60,000 nucleotides of DNA from Membranipora membranacea (Eukaryota > Bryozoa > Gymnolaemata > Cheilostomatida > Membraniporidae). Both the position numbers and the translations under genes were made by a program. Each line of letters begins with the position of its first letter. The first letter of the stretch is position 1. The notes under the pieces are model-generated. The model made no database searches. It saw only the letters and a list, made by a program, of their open reading frames with translations, and was not told where the DNA came from. Positions 1 to 42,100 of the stretch are shown one piece after another. The DNA lies in NCBI GenBank assembly GCA_914767715.1, contig OU612070.1, forward strand, positions 12,419,501 to 12,479,500. Direction: 5' to 3'.

Positions 1-29610
<29,610 letters not shown>

Positions 29611-30318
29611 AGTTCTGCCAGGATTCCGCTATGTGAGCAACCACGGTCAAGGTACACTCCTGCCTTCTATACATCCGAACCGGTATGAGATGAATAAGAA
29701 CGAACACATCGTAGGGCAAATACTAACTGTCATCAGTAAATCAATCTTTTTCTGCCATATCATTGTAATGCTTCCAACCTGATATTATCAATGATTTTTC
29801 TTTGTAATTTAGGCAATTAGATCATTATTATGTTTGTTCTTTAGCAGCTGTTTTTGTAGTGATATAATTTTTTTTTAATCTTTATTAATCCGTATTTATA
29901 TCCAATAGAATTTAGTTGATACATTCCATCCACTTTAATGTCCGTCCCAAATAACAATTCTCTGTTTTCCTGCCTTTTTAATATATTTTAACATTTATAT
30001 AGTAATGATATAGTTTTCCAATAGAGTTTTCTAACAATTTTATGACCACTCATTCGAGGCAATCATGGCTACCCCTCAACAATCATCAATTTCCATGCCT
30101 CTAACTGTCCCAGATTTCATAAACTGTGAATTAGATTAGTCCTTGACGGTTTAGATACTAGGAGATGTTTTCTTAATGTCATAGAAAAATTATTATTTAG
30201 ACGAGGTTATTATTATTATTACTATATTTATTACAGACTTTTTAAGGTTAGTAGCGTCAGTGTTTGAACCTTAAGAAATAAGATTGTGTTGTTTTCTTTT
30301 TATAAAAAATAGAAATGA

Positions 30319-30324
30319 AATAAA
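30319..30324 (+). terminator. Candidate poly(A) signal of the EML6-like gene
   Basis: AATAAA about 700 bp after the second terminal stop, followed by an A-rich run. No earlier clear signal was noticed after either terminal exon. Confidence 0.4.
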
Positions 30325-30588
30325 AAAAATTGAGATTCTTTTTTCATTCAAGAGCTAATGGCTTAGACAAAGAGGCTGCAAGATATTACAGGTAGCAGAA
30401 GTGGAGATTTGCATACAATGTCATGAGATGCGATTTTACAAATACGTGATACACAAAAACCATCATTTTGTTGAATAGTGTCTTAAACCAGATAATAAGA
30501 CCAAAGATTTCCACAATGAACTATCAGGAGGGATGGTTCTTGCTCCTTGTACCGTGATTTACTGCTAAGGACAGATAACCTCAGCTCT

Positions 30589-30677
30589 AGCTTAAGCGCT
30601 TAAACTGTGTCGAGATAGCTGGTAGTAGCTTTCCATTATCATCTGCTTTCCCCACCCACAGTTTAAGAGCTTAAACT
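30589..30677. mobile_element. Short hairpin MITE, family A
   Basis: AGCTTAAGCGCTTAAACTGT at the left and CAGTTTAAGAGCTTAAACT at the right are inverted. The interior has CGAGATAGCTGGTAGTAG, as in the copies at 5297 and 45663. Confidence 0.7.
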
Positions 30678-31226
30678 ACCTCAGTTCCTGAAAGATGTTT
30701 ATGTGTAAAATCAACACTGAGTCACTTAAGTTTTAACGAGACAAGACACCAAGGAATGATTTCAATAAGAATATGGATAAGTGATGCATTACTGATAATA
30801 AGGCGGACCATTATTAATGGAATGCTACGCCAGAAGTGTTTAATAAAATAGTTCAATTAACCAGGAAAGCAGTGAAGTATCACCTTATAACACCTTGGTG
30901 GTATGGTTACATCTAATCAATCCACGCTGCCCGGCAATGTTTATCTCAAATCAAGACTAGATTTGTTCCACCCCCATATGAAAATAGGAAGTCAGAAAAC
31001 TGCAGACCGGAGTTCACTTATATAACTTGTCACGTGAAGGCAACTCAGTTTCTTCTTAACACTTCCTTGACAAACTTGTTAGGATTGATTTCAGATCGAA
31101 ATTGTCTCATTTTATGGTTTCCTCATATACACCTAAAACTGTGACAAAGACACAACATGCCCAAATATGGCCTCTATCATCTCTTTAAAACAGCCAATGG
31201 GAGATAATCACCATTGTCACAAATGC

Positions 31227-31233
31227 TATAAAA
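31227..31233 (+). promoter_or_regulatory. TATA box of the protamine-like gene
   Basis: TATAAAA lies 58 bp upstream of the ATG at 31285 and would place the start site near 31257, with a leader of about 28 bases. The compact arrangement fits a strongly expressed tissue-specific gene. Confidence 0.6.
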
Positions 31234-31284
31234 GAGCAGGGAGTTGTCTCATCTCCATTGATGTGAGTTTCAAGGCCAGCCAAG

Positions 31285-32170
31285 ATGGTTGTCTCTCGTA
31301 GCCCTTCACGTAACCTGAGTAAAGCAGATGGTAGGTAATCAGGACTCTACAAAATACACCAGAAAAATTTAATTAACACATTACACTTACTATTACTCAA
31401 CCACTCCTAAATCCCGACGTGTGGAGTCTCGAATTTGAGACTGGTAGTAAAAGTGAGTGTAACAATGTTTTGCAACACCGTTTTGGGCGTAGTCTGAGCC
31501 CCCCCTCCCCCAGACTCTTGCCCCCGGCCACTTGTTAACTCGAAATTGAACAGTTTCCTTGAAAGACAAAGATAATCTGCAAAATTAACATAATATTTAT
31601 TGTAGACGATGACGACGCATGCTATATGTTTCCTTCCTCTCGTGGAACAACAGAAGCCCCAGAGACTTCTGCGGTAAAAAGGAAGCGTAAAGCTACTGTT
31701 AAAAAAGCTGGAGCCAATGCAGGCAAACGCAAAGCCAGGAAAACAGTAGTGAAGAAAGTGGGTAGGAAAGGTCGCTCAAGGCCAAACAAACGCTCAAGGA
31801 GTAGAGGCAGGCGAAGCAGAAGCCGAAGAGGAAGGTTAGTTAGTATTCTATACAATCATCTTAGATATCATATATGGCTAATGCTCTTTCACATTCACTA
31901 GAATGCACTATTTATTGGTGCAAATTATGGAAACTGCCTGTATATACAATCAGTATAATCTAAGTTGATATGGAAAACTGTTCTATGTTTAGAAGCCGGT
32001 CAAGAAGGAGAAGTAGGAGATCACGCTCCAGGTCAAAGAGAGGCGGGCGAAGGAGAAGCCGCCGCAGGAGATCAAGGTCGCGAAGGTCGGCCGGTAAATC
32101 ACGAGCAAAGCTTGGCAAGAGGAGGAGAAGATCTAGACGAAGGAGGCGGGGCGGCAAATCCAAACACTAA
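31285..32170 (+). CDS. Protamine-like sperm nuclear basic protein
   Basis: Three exons (31285-31330, 31606-31834, 31993-32170) join in phase to 150 residues. The N-terminus (MVVSRSPSRNLSKA) is followed by five aspartates and a neutral segment. A Lys/Ala/Val section (KRKRKATVKKAGANAGKRKA) resembles a linker-histone tail. The C-terminal half is Arg/Ser repeats (RSRSRGRRSRSRRGR and further RRRSRRRRSRSRR blocks) ending KSKH. Such Lys-to-Arg composition is known in protamine-like sperm proteins, which condense sperm DNA. A TATA box, short introns and a poly(A) signal at 32303 make it a complete gene. The alternative is an SR-type splicing protein, but there is no RRM and too much Arg/Lys relative to RS dipeptides. 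The acidic DDDDD run may mark a processing or regulatory segment (inference). Confidence 0.82.
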
Positions 32171-32302
32171 CCCACAGGGGACTTTCGTGTAGAAACATTT
32201 TCTCTTCTTTATAATCTGCCTTCTGCTGTACGTTGCAATATCATGTGATGCAGTCATGTGGTGAACTTTGTTGTCACAATTTTGTCTGATATAATTAGTT
32301 AC

Positions 32303-32308
32303 AATAAA
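32303..32308 (+). terminator. Poly(A) signal of the protamine-like gene
   Basis: AATAAA 133 bases after the stop, giving a short 3' UTR. Confidence 0.65.
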
Positions 32309-32329
32309 ATGATAAAAACTCATAAGCAA

Positions 32330-34518
32330 GTTTGGATTAATTTATAACGCAACGTTCTTATTAGAACTGCAGTAGTCAACCATCAATGAGCAAGTTTCGA
32401 AATTGCAGATCAATTTTCATTTGGGACATTTCACAATCCTAATTCATTGAGTGTGAGTCGGAAAAGAAGTATCTAGAATCTTTATGGTGTGTAACATGTT
32501 TCCACATCCTCCTTCTTGACAAGAAGTAAGAATCCCCCCAGAGCCACTTTACCACCTATCAGCTAATTCAGCCCAATGTCACAATTATAGTTACCCTGCC
32601 TATAAAGTGTGTGTGAAATGTGTGTCATTCATAATTCTGCTATACGTGTGAAAAAAACATGATTATCTAACTTACTGGTAATATACTGTGAGAAAAAGGT
32701 TTGGTATTACAAATTAGATTACTCAAAGTGAGAAATAGTTGGAGAACCTACGCTGTGTTCGGGATTGTGATGTGAGAAAATCTCGAAACACCCTACCACC
32801 TTTAACAAGGCCTTCATAGGCCTTGTCGCTCTGTGAATGATGTAACTTTAGAATACATATCGACAATCCACTCGAGACTGGATGTGTTCATTGGCAGAGA
32901 CATTGGGTTAGCACGACGAACCATTGTTCTGCCACTGGACCCAATTACAAAGCCTAATTTGGTATGTCTCGTCACACTAATGACGTGATATACTATCGCA
33001 TGTATATCTCTGTACGATAGAGAGTGAACTTATTCACTTAGCATGAGTACCATCACAAGGAGTTCGTTGTGTCGACTCAAGTTTAATTTTACTAATTAGG
33101 GGCGGGTACATGTTAGGTACTCGTACTAAATTGACTCTAGCGATCAGAGATACGGTACAATACCTCTATTTATTTCCCCATTGTGTTATATATGAATCAT
33201 GCTGTCTTGCTAGCTCTAAAAGCCTGCTTCAAAACGTGATACTCACCATGTATAACCACTCAAAATGTAGCTCAAAACCTGAATTTTATAATATATAATT
33301 TCTGTCAAATCCTATGCATTGCAAACTTTGTTACAGGCCTGAAAAGAGCACCAATCGAAATTTCCCCCATTTTTACTGCACATTTCCATTGCCAACATGG
33401 ACACCATCGAAGGCTATAAATGCATTATGCTTTATGATGTTTGATGTTTTGATGTTTGTTTATTTAGACATTTCCGGTATCACTCCTAAAAAGGTTGACA
33501 AAATTGAAAAGTTTACAGAAAAAATTGATGGAAAAAAAAAATTGCACTAGTTGAGAAATCTCATATAGAATTCAAAAAAAGCTGTTCTGCTGTTTTACAG
33601 TGCGGCATTTGCTGGGTCGGTATTTGTCGATAACTGCTTTACGGGCGGATTTTCTTTGAGTGTTAGGCCTGATTGTATTGTTCAGCGGAAGAGTATTATC
33701 GGTTGAAATTTTTAAAAAGTGTTCGCTGCATAGAGACATTAAGAAGTCGGATATTTAGGGTAAGGCTAGCTTGGTCAGTCTATCGTCATAGTGCTCTTTG
33801 TGTGACATCAGATTTTATATCATTTTATTTTTCAATTTCTTTACATATTTGAGAATATTTCCATAGTATTCTACAACTCACCAATGCAATAGCTCGGCTT
33901 TCCAGCTTGTTTTTAATCAAATTTGTTATTTAGTTTTCTTCGAGCAGTGGTTCAACAGGCCCATCATTGGTCAAATAGGGGTGTCGTACCTAATAGGAGC
34001 GCGAGAATTGCCCATGATTCATCAAAAACATTCCTACAAGACCGCAATAAGTACCCTTGCAGAGCGCGAAGTTTGGAGGCGATCCGTCAATAACCTGACC
34101 GGCCATCATTGTCTCTACATCAGTCCGTCTACCACTCAAAACTCCTACCGTCAGGTTTTTTCCCACATTGGTCTCTCATTTATGGTACCTGTTTATACCT
34201 CAGTTTACAGATCTTCAGCCATCCTGATCATATTCATAGGAGTCATCGGCGACCGCTCGGTTTGTCTACAGACATACAAAGCGATATCATTAGAGTTACA
34301 TTAGAGTTATTTTTCTTCGAGCAGTGGTTCAAAAGGCCCATCATTGGTCAAATAGGGGTGTTGTACCTACACAATCTCAATGTCGCTGTGGCGTTTCGTT
34401 GATTTTGTCATTCAGGCTAACGTAGATTGCTGTTTTACACTGACATTATAATTCTGTTTCACCTCGCCAATCACTCAAATAGCAATGTGCATGTTTAACT
34501 TATGGGCTACACGCAGTA
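32330..34518. other. Intergenic, no gene recognised
   Basis: Contains a direct repeat pair: CTTCGAGCAGTGGTTCAA through TCAAATAGGGGTG at about 33938-33991 and again at about 34315-34371, 377 bp apart. Reading frames here (for example 33981-34304) overlap this repeat and have no family resemblance. Confidence 0.6.
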
Positions 34519-34769
34519 GGTAAATTCGCGCCCTTGGTATCTATATTAAATAATCATTAATCATAATCATTTTCATGGGAAAATCCAACTGAATCCAACT
34601 TGAATTCAAGTTTTCTCCCTATTACCAATGAAGAGATAATTCTTAGTTTCATGTCAATATTGGTAATAGGGAGACAACTTGAATTCAAGTTGGATTCAGT
34701 TGGATTTCCCCATGAAAATGATTATGATTAATGATTATTTAATATAGATACCAAGGGCGCGAATTTACC
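34519..34769. mobile_element. 251-bp hairpin MITE, TA-flanked
   Basis: GGTAAATTCGCGCCCTTGGT at the left and its exact complement at the right end. The arms pair for about 110 bp with few mismatches around a loop of about 40 bp. TA flanks both ends (34517-34518, 34770-34771). Arm identity suggests recent movement. No coding capacity. Confidence 0.85.
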
Positions 34770-34771
34770 TA

Positions 34772-36696
34772 ATATCTCTATAATTTATATACTTAAATAT
34801 GAGTATATTTTATGAAAAATGAATATTTAATTTTTGTTTTCCTTATCATTTACAAAAATCCTTGTTTTTTGCTATTACTAGCATTAAAGATCACCATGTA
34901 TGATATATACAGAATTTACAAAGTTATGGATCATTTCATCTCATTTTGTTTTTAAGTAAACAAAGCAAGTTCAGTCATTCTGGTTTCAGATCGCAGCTAT
35001 TGGGAGTTAAAACTAATGCAAATTAGGGAAATTTTGTGCTTTGATAGGCCTTTTAAATCCATATATTAGAAAGAGGGATTGGCTGTGGTGCAATGGCATC
35101 ACCGCATTATTGGAACCACGATGCAGGAAAACTTAGTCGATCCTCAGGATTGAGATGGTTTGCAATGATTATGTACCTTATATATGAAGCCTTTATTGGG
35201 TTGTCGGCTGGGAAGTAGGAATTATCAGTCGGATCGAAAAGAAGTTTACACCCACATGCAGTGAAATTATTATTCTATTTGCACAGGCATGTACTTTGGG
35301 TTCTGACTATAAAAAAAAACAATGTAATACACTATAGTCTAGTTGTCTTCTCTTTGAACATGAGTAGACAACTATCAAAGCTTATAAAAATCCTAGAGAG
35401 ATAGTGTACTCAGGGAGGGTGGGAGTATATCCCACCCTCCCTGATGTACTTCAGGATGAGCCCGGATGTGTCAGGATAGCTGGGAGTAGCATTTCATCAT
35501 CAACTACTTTCCCCAGCCAAGCGATCGATAATGGAATGCCACTACTAGTGATGTGATCTCAGCACAGACTGAGTTCTCTAATTACCTCTTTACAAATTCA
35601 CACCAACCCTCATCAACCAAGCCCCCAATGCATATGACAGGGGGTGAAATCAAAACCCAAACGGTTCTTCTTGTGAGCTCTTGTTTCTAAACTCTAATAG
35701 TTGATAATTCAAAAGACAAAGGTGTTTTAATGTCCAATAGGCATACCTACCAACTAAGAGTCTCTGTCAAATTGACATCAGACTTCACGTGACAAGACAT
35801 GAATTTAGGTATATAATCTTGCCCCTTTAATATGGATATTCCCTTAGCAGAAAGGGGTTACTCCATATGAACTGAACATGGGAATCAATTATTACGCTGT
35901 GGAAAGGCCAATGAATGAATGTAATGAAAGTGAATGAATGAAATTATCATATAGCACAAATAACAGATCCCACAGATAACACTAAACGCCTAACCTTTTA
36001 AAGTTTATCAAATGAATAGCCTACATGCTGTTCAGATTCAATGAATGAAATGATATGGCATATGCCTAAGATGTTCAAACCATAAGTTGTTGATTGCTGA
36101 TGAATTTGTATGTTTGCGGTCACCTGGTGATCAATGACCATGGGCTAAACAGGCCGATAGGGCCAATCAAGCTGATCGCGCCGATCAGGCCAATCAACTG
36201 GCATTAAGTTGCGTCTCCTCTTATCTGATGTCTCAATACCATCAAAACAATCTGTGTAACCACCAACACTTTCATATCTTAGGCAGGACAAATAAATATG
36301 CTATGCAATAGAATGGAGTGCATCATTTACCTCATAGTTGGATATATTAAGCAGAGCAGAGACAACTTCAGACAATTATATTGTTTTTACTGTCATATGG
36401 TACAGGCGCAAAGTTTGAAACAAAGTTTTTGTGAAATATAATTGATCCTTAGTGTGTTTGAGCTTAAACAATAATATGAATAATATAGAATTAATATATA
36501 TATATATTTAAATATATAATAAAATAATTCAGGCAAGATGAGCAGACACCATCAATAAAAACCACATTCTCTGAGAGATATAACAAACTTAATAATTTGA
36601 CAAGGCAAGTAAAGGCATCTCAAAATACAAACAAGAAATGTCATTTGCACCAAACGTACTGTGCTGTAATAGGGCACTCAATCACTAAGAAGGGTC
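34772..36696. other. Intergenic between MITE and lectin-like gene
   Basis: No gene seen. It contains a 14-bp-arm hairpin at 35411-35444 and a partial family-A MITE remnant near 35465-35550 (CAGGATAGCTGGGAGTAGCA). No clear minus-strand AATAAA for the lectin-like gene was found here. Confidence 0.55.
35411..35444. repeat. GC-rich hairpin
   Basis: CAGGGAGGGTGGGA, a GTATA loop, and the exact complement TCCCACCCTCCCTG. It stands out from AT-rich surroundings. The upper strand also carries G-runs. It could be a transposon end or an intergenic terminator-like structure; no evidence decides. Confidence 0.6.
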
Positions 36697-37422
36697 TCAT
36701 TTATGGGTCTCGCAAATAAAGGAGGAAACGCAGAATAATGCCATCATTGTTATCAAAATATGTCCATTAATTGATTGACTCACACCGGTAGAAGAGACTT
36801 GTCTCTCTTCTGAGACGGAGACGGGCACCCTGGCGCACAGCGGGTATAACTTGTACAGAAATTCTTCTTCAGCAACAAACCCATCTACTAAAGATGTATG
36901 ATTATCGCTACCGAGGATGAAGTGCTGGTTGTTCTGCACTTCAACACTGTTTATTTGAGTAAAGTCTGTGATGAGTGGATGATTGAATTCCAAGATTTGC
37001 CAGAAGGTATCGCTCTGATCTGTGATATGCTGGTCGTCATTTTGTATCCAAAACCATTGCCCTGAAAAAGGGGTCAACCAGTTACAGTCTGATTCTACTC
37101 CAACCACACACTTCCTCTGATATAAGCCAAGAAATACATCCACATTGGAGCCCAAGAATTTATACTCTGAGTAGTCCTGGAGAACTGCTAACAGGTTCAT
37201 GTAATCCTCGTAGGTATTCAACACTGGCAAGTCAGCATCTTGTGATTGACAATAAGAGTGACTGTCATCAAATGTCAGGTTAGTGTTGCCAAAACAGTAC
37301 TCCTTGTCAGACAGACTGTACCAACCTTTGGTGCATTCATCAGGATGAGTAGTACAAACACCACCAGTGATCAGAAACACTACCAGCAGAGAGGCAAACT
37401 TATAAACTGCAGCAGCTGCCAT
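36697..37422 (-). CDS. C-type-lectin-like protein with signal peptide and hydrophobic C-terminus
   Basis: Single exon, 241 residues. Residues 1-24 form a signal peptide (hydrophobic SLLVVFLITGGVC). A CTLD-like domain runs from about Cys30 to Cys196: the first-disulfide-type start CTKGWYSL, then EYCF, YCQSQDADLPVLNTYED (the second helix pattern), and a WFW core near 123-125. The calcium-site EPN/QPD and WND triplets of sugar-binding lectins are not visible, so carbohydrate binding through calcium is doubtful. Possible N-glycosylation at Asn48 and Asn174. A Ser-rich stalk (about 201-218) leads to a hydrophobic end (219-236) followed only by ETHK, which suits a GPI signal or a short membrane anchor. 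The start is the ATG directly before the signal peptide. Likely a cell-surface recognition protein; ligand unknown. Confidence 0.8.
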   Translation of the reverse strand: MAAAAVYKFASLLVVFLITGGVCTTHPDECTKGWYSLSDKEYCFGNTNLTFDDSHSYCQSQDADLPVLNTYEDYMNLLAVLQDYSEYKFLGSNVDVFLGLYQRKCVVGVESDCNWLTPFSGQWFWIQNDDQHITDQSDTFWQILEFNHPLITDFTQINSVEVQNNQHFILGSDNHTSLVDGFVAEEEFLYKLYPLCARVPVSVSEERQVSSTGVSQSINGHILITMMALFCVSSFICETHK

Positions 37423-37616
37423 GACATGACACAGGTTTCAGCAACCTTTACAGAATTTGACTGTCTTTTAGATGTGATCACTATGATCGGTGCAAGCTAA
37501 AACACTGATCTAGATGACTTCTAAATGCTGCGTTGTACTGCGGCTCTTGTCAAAGGTTGAACTGAGTTGATGATTGCGTCATTGTATCAACAAAGTCCCT
37601 TAAGACAATAGATATG

Positions 37617-37955
37617 GACAGCTAATTGAGACCAACAATTAGATACTATTTTCGTAATCGGTCGTGTACATGAACTGTAAAACCATAAACTGATACCTCA
37701 ACACCGAGAGTTAATTATGTCATAAAGTAAACAATGACTGATATTTGGGTGTCACTTAAACATTCAGACCAAATAGAAACTGGAGAGAGGAGAAATAACT
37801 CCCAAATACATTGGCTGAATATAAAGACAATATATAAAGACAGCTAATTAAGACCAACAATTGGATACTATTTTTGTAACATGAACTGTAAAACCATAAA
37901 ATGATACCTCAGCACCAAGAGTTAATTATGTCATAAAGTAAACAATGACTGCTAT
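37617..37955. repeat. Duplicated block of about 120 bp upstream of the lectin-like gene
   Basis: GACAGCTAATTGAGACCAAC through GTCATAAAGTAAACAATGAC at about 37617-37743 recurs at about 37840-37955 with roughly 10% difference. It lies 200-530 bp upstream of the minus-strand ATG, in what would be promoter territory. Confidence 0.75.
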
Positions 37956-38867
37956 GCATTTAGACTAAACCCCGAAATAGGATGCGGTCACTGAGTATAG
38001 TCACAGAGTAGAATATCAAGAGTGAATACTTTGATGATAGGTATTCTGCCTGCGGATTTCTATTCATTGTTCTAGTTATAAATATAAAATCACAATGATA
38101 ATTTGTCATACAGACATACAAACATAGGATTTTATATTTAGCCTAAAAGACTGATTTCCAACTTTTTTCGCCCTTCTAACTCACAAGCTGTACACAATAT
38201 AATTGTCGTTTAGTGCTATAGGATACATGTATGCTATGAGCTACCTGAATTTAAAATGGGTCTTTTATCAACAAATAGATTTAAGTGTGAGACTCGACTT
38301 AGTAGACGGACATTTCCTAAACTTGTTGGCCAGAAAGATTCCATTAATTGTCACATGTGACTCTCTATTACAAAACTTATTTTAAACCCAGATTACATAT
38401 TAGCCTATATATCTTTCAGATAATGAACTAATAATGGAATTTTTTTTAGTTTCCTGTGTGAGTTACTTAATTTTTTAACATGTTGTAATACCTGCAGGTG
38501 CCCCAACTTCTGGTGAAGAGTGGGAGGGGGAGGACAACCAGCGCCAACAGTGAAACGTACTCTCATGCCATAACAAGCATGAAGTAGGCTAGGGGGTCGA
38601 GATCTATCTGCTTCAACTTATAGTTACAATAAATCTGTGGTATTCAACAAAATCAGTCTATTTTGGTCAGTTGTCGTAAAAAACAAAATTGATATTCAAT
38701 TAATTGGAAACAACATTAATTACACAAAAATAATCTCCCGAAAAATCATAAGAATGACATCGTAGAATAGACAGAGATAACAATAATATTGCAAACAACA
38801 GATTTCTTTCTATTATATTGGTTATTCAAGTCGCATTTTAGAGTGCACCTCAGATAATATGGCATCT

Positions 38868-39172
38868 TAAGTTTTTTCAAACACTAAAATACACGTTTGA
38901 CACATTATTCATGCTACTCTCATAATATGAAACTGAACCCCAAGGTTCCTGTCTGCGATAGCTGAAGGCCAGAATAAGGCATTGAAAAGAATACGATGGA
39001 AATAATTTCAGAATATCAATATTTGTGTCCTTCACACTTCATGGGGTCGCCTTGAGTTTTCTCAAACACTTCAATGTATTTAATGTTATTCTTATATGAA
39101 ACTGAACCCTTCATGCGATAGAGAAGACCAAAAAAATACAATGGCAATAATATCAGAATATCAATATTTATG
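38868..39172. repeat. Two diverged copies of a 120-165 bp repeat
   Basis: A block running from TTTTCAAACAC through ATATGAAACTGAACCC to TCAGAATATCAATATTT occurs at about 38868-39030 and 39050-39172. Confidence 0.65.
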
Positions 39173-39179
39173 GCCGCCG

Positions 39180-42100
39180 ACTATTTTTGTGGAAAAAAAG
39201 TAGATTTTCTTACGGAAATAGATGACTCGGCTGATACTAAGGCAGGCAGGTTGTGGCATGTGGTAGGGTGTGGAAGGGGCGCCAGAGCATTCTTTAGTTG
39301 GTGAAAAATCTGCTACAATGAGACCCTAAACTTAAAGGCTCCGGGTATACCAGAAGCCATATACCAATGAACAAAAACTGATAACAGTGATATGTGATTG
39401 TAATCATAGCTTGGAAGTTTAAATATAAGTTGGTATTGAATAGGGATATGAATTACATATAATAGGCATTAGGTCAAACTTTAAAAGATAGTAGATTACC
39501 ATGCTTTTGAAAAATAAGTAGAATTGGAAACACTGCAGATCTACTCATAGATTTGGCAACCCTGTCAATATTCTTAAGCATGAGTATTGGTGTCCTTCAC
39601 AAAGCGTGGGCCTACTCATCAGCCTCTCATGAAATATAACATTGCATCATGCTTAGATAATCCTCTGACTGTTAACCCATCATATTGTGTGTGATGCTGA
39701 AGTCACCTGGCTGTTACCTGTGAGATGAATTCATTCATTCATCGTTTATTACAGTCTCATGTTTGAGAAATATTTTGTTTTCGCTGAGCAATAAAAGTTA
39801 TGGTGTAAACATTAAAAAGTTTTGGTCTGGTTGGTTGTAAAAATTGAAAAAAAAAAAAAAAAATAAATAAACAGTAAGAATTATCACTAGTTGGCTAAAA
39901 AAGTATACTATTTAACTTCCGCACACAGAGGGATCGGAAACAGTCAGTTCGTATGTTTACCCTCGTTTTGATTGCTCTGTATCGACCAGACGGAAGTTTA
40001 TCGAATGTAAATACTGGGTCAGCGTGGTCAGTAGCTACGAGTCTGAGGCATCTTGTTCTCATCACTCTTTCGTATATTGCCTCGATGTATGCCTGTGAAT
40101 ATGTCTTATTGAATAATGTTTAAAATTGGTAAGAATTATAGGGGTCAGATTGTAGGTGGGTTGGGGAGTGAGAAATAACCCCCCCCCCATCAACCCAGAC
40201 AGCCTACCCAGGCTAGGTCATGCTACCAACAACCTTTAGAGTGAGGCTGTAAGTTGTCCCCGCGTTCAGCTTACAGGAAGGTCGTAGCTACACGTGGCCA
40301 AACAAACCCCAGTAAGCAGAGTATTAAAGTTGAACAAGAACTCAGAGCCTACAAAACTGAAGCCACCCCCTACACTGTCGACCTCGATATCACTCTTCCA
40401 TGTGTCTATTTGTATTCATCCTTTCTATACTAAAAAAATCTTTGACACAATACAAAATCTGATCGTGCATCACGCCTCCGTGTATTGCTCTCAGCAAACA
40501 AAAAACATAAAGAATTTGGAGAATTCTCTCAACACAGTATATATCAGGGATTGTGCAATTACATATTGTAGAGGCGGAAATGAAGTGGACTAGGCTCAAA
40601 CCTTTAAAAAATAGAGTAGATTACCATATTTCTGATAAAAAGCAGGTGAAAAGAAAGTAGAATAGGCAAAACAGCAAATCTACTCTTCAAAGAGTAGAGT
40701 TGGCAGCCCTGTCAATATTTTTTAGCATGAATATCGGCGTCCTTCACACGTCCTCAGCCTCCCGGGATTATAACATTGCATGATGATGAGATAATCTTCT
40801 GACTTGTTTGTTACCTGGTGTGTGATGCATGTGAAGAGTGTCACCAGGCTGTCACCTGGGAGATAAATGTATGACAGTGAATATTCATGTTATTGAATGC
40901 TTTTGCAAACTGGTGAGAATCATAGGGGTCATACTACATCCACAATCTGAAGTATGGAAGCTGGAACATTTATTTCCCTTGAAATAAGGCTGCAATTTGT
41001 CCCAAATTGCTCTCAGTTTACTCAAGTTGAATAAAAACTCAGCGCCTCCGAAACTGATTGCTGAAAGCTTGGCGCCTTTTCCATCTGAGCCACCCCCTAC
41101 ACTGCTGCCCTCGATATCCCTCTTCCGTGTATCTATTTGCAGTATATTTTCACGGCTTCTTTCACCTTGATCCTTACTTAATTAAAAAATCTTTAACACA
41201 ATACAATTCTGATCGTGCATCATGGCTCTGTGTATTGCTCTCGACAAACAAAGAACATGAAGAAATTGGAGAATTTCCTCGAGACAGTATAGTATTATAG
41301 CAGAGATAGTGCAATTACATATTGTGGGGGCGGAAATAAAACGAACTAGGCTCAAACCTAGACTCATGCGTTGAATTAACGGAAAATTGAGTGTCAAATA
41401 ACTTCATTAGAAGTTGATTATGAGTAGGTACTGAATAGGGATAGGTATTACAAGTAAAAGGCATTAGTTCAAACTTGATAATAGAGTAGATTACCATGCT
41501 TAGAAAAAAATGGAAGAGTAGAAAGTAGAAATGGAAAAAGAATCTAAAAGAGTAGATTGACACTTGGCAGCCCTGTCAATATTCTTTAGCATGAGTATTG
41601 GTGTCTTCCACACAGCCTCTGCCTACCAGGATGATAACATTGCGTCATGTTAGGATAATCCTCTGACTTGTAACTCATACTTGTACTCTAACTTGTATAA
41701 GGTCTAAGGTCAAGGTCAAGATGGACGCTTAGAAAATCTTGTCCTCCTGAATTCTAATCTTTATCTGAGAAATCCTGCGGTTATACCGATCATCCAGTAC
41801 CAGAAACTACCAAAAAAGCTGTATTGAAGCCTTCTCAACAAACTAAGCTGCATATTAGCAGCCTTAACCGAGGTGCTCTGGTGAGATTCCTGGGTAAAGT
41901 GGAGGCTACCTGCAACTTCCAATGGGAAACACCTCCAGTGGATAATCCAAATCACTAACGTTTGTATTACTTCCTATAGCACTGTCAGTAAGTACACCAC
42001 TACCTATTTACTACTAACAAAACACTGTATTTGTCTCCAGAGCCCTGTGGGACCCCAGTTCTGCTCTGTTACTGTGGGCCTGGGTTTTGGGGTGGGTAGT

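Noticed and set aside
31622-32329. Leu-rich minus-strand frames opposite the protamine-like gene
   Set aside because: Complement of Arg/Lys-rich coding exons.
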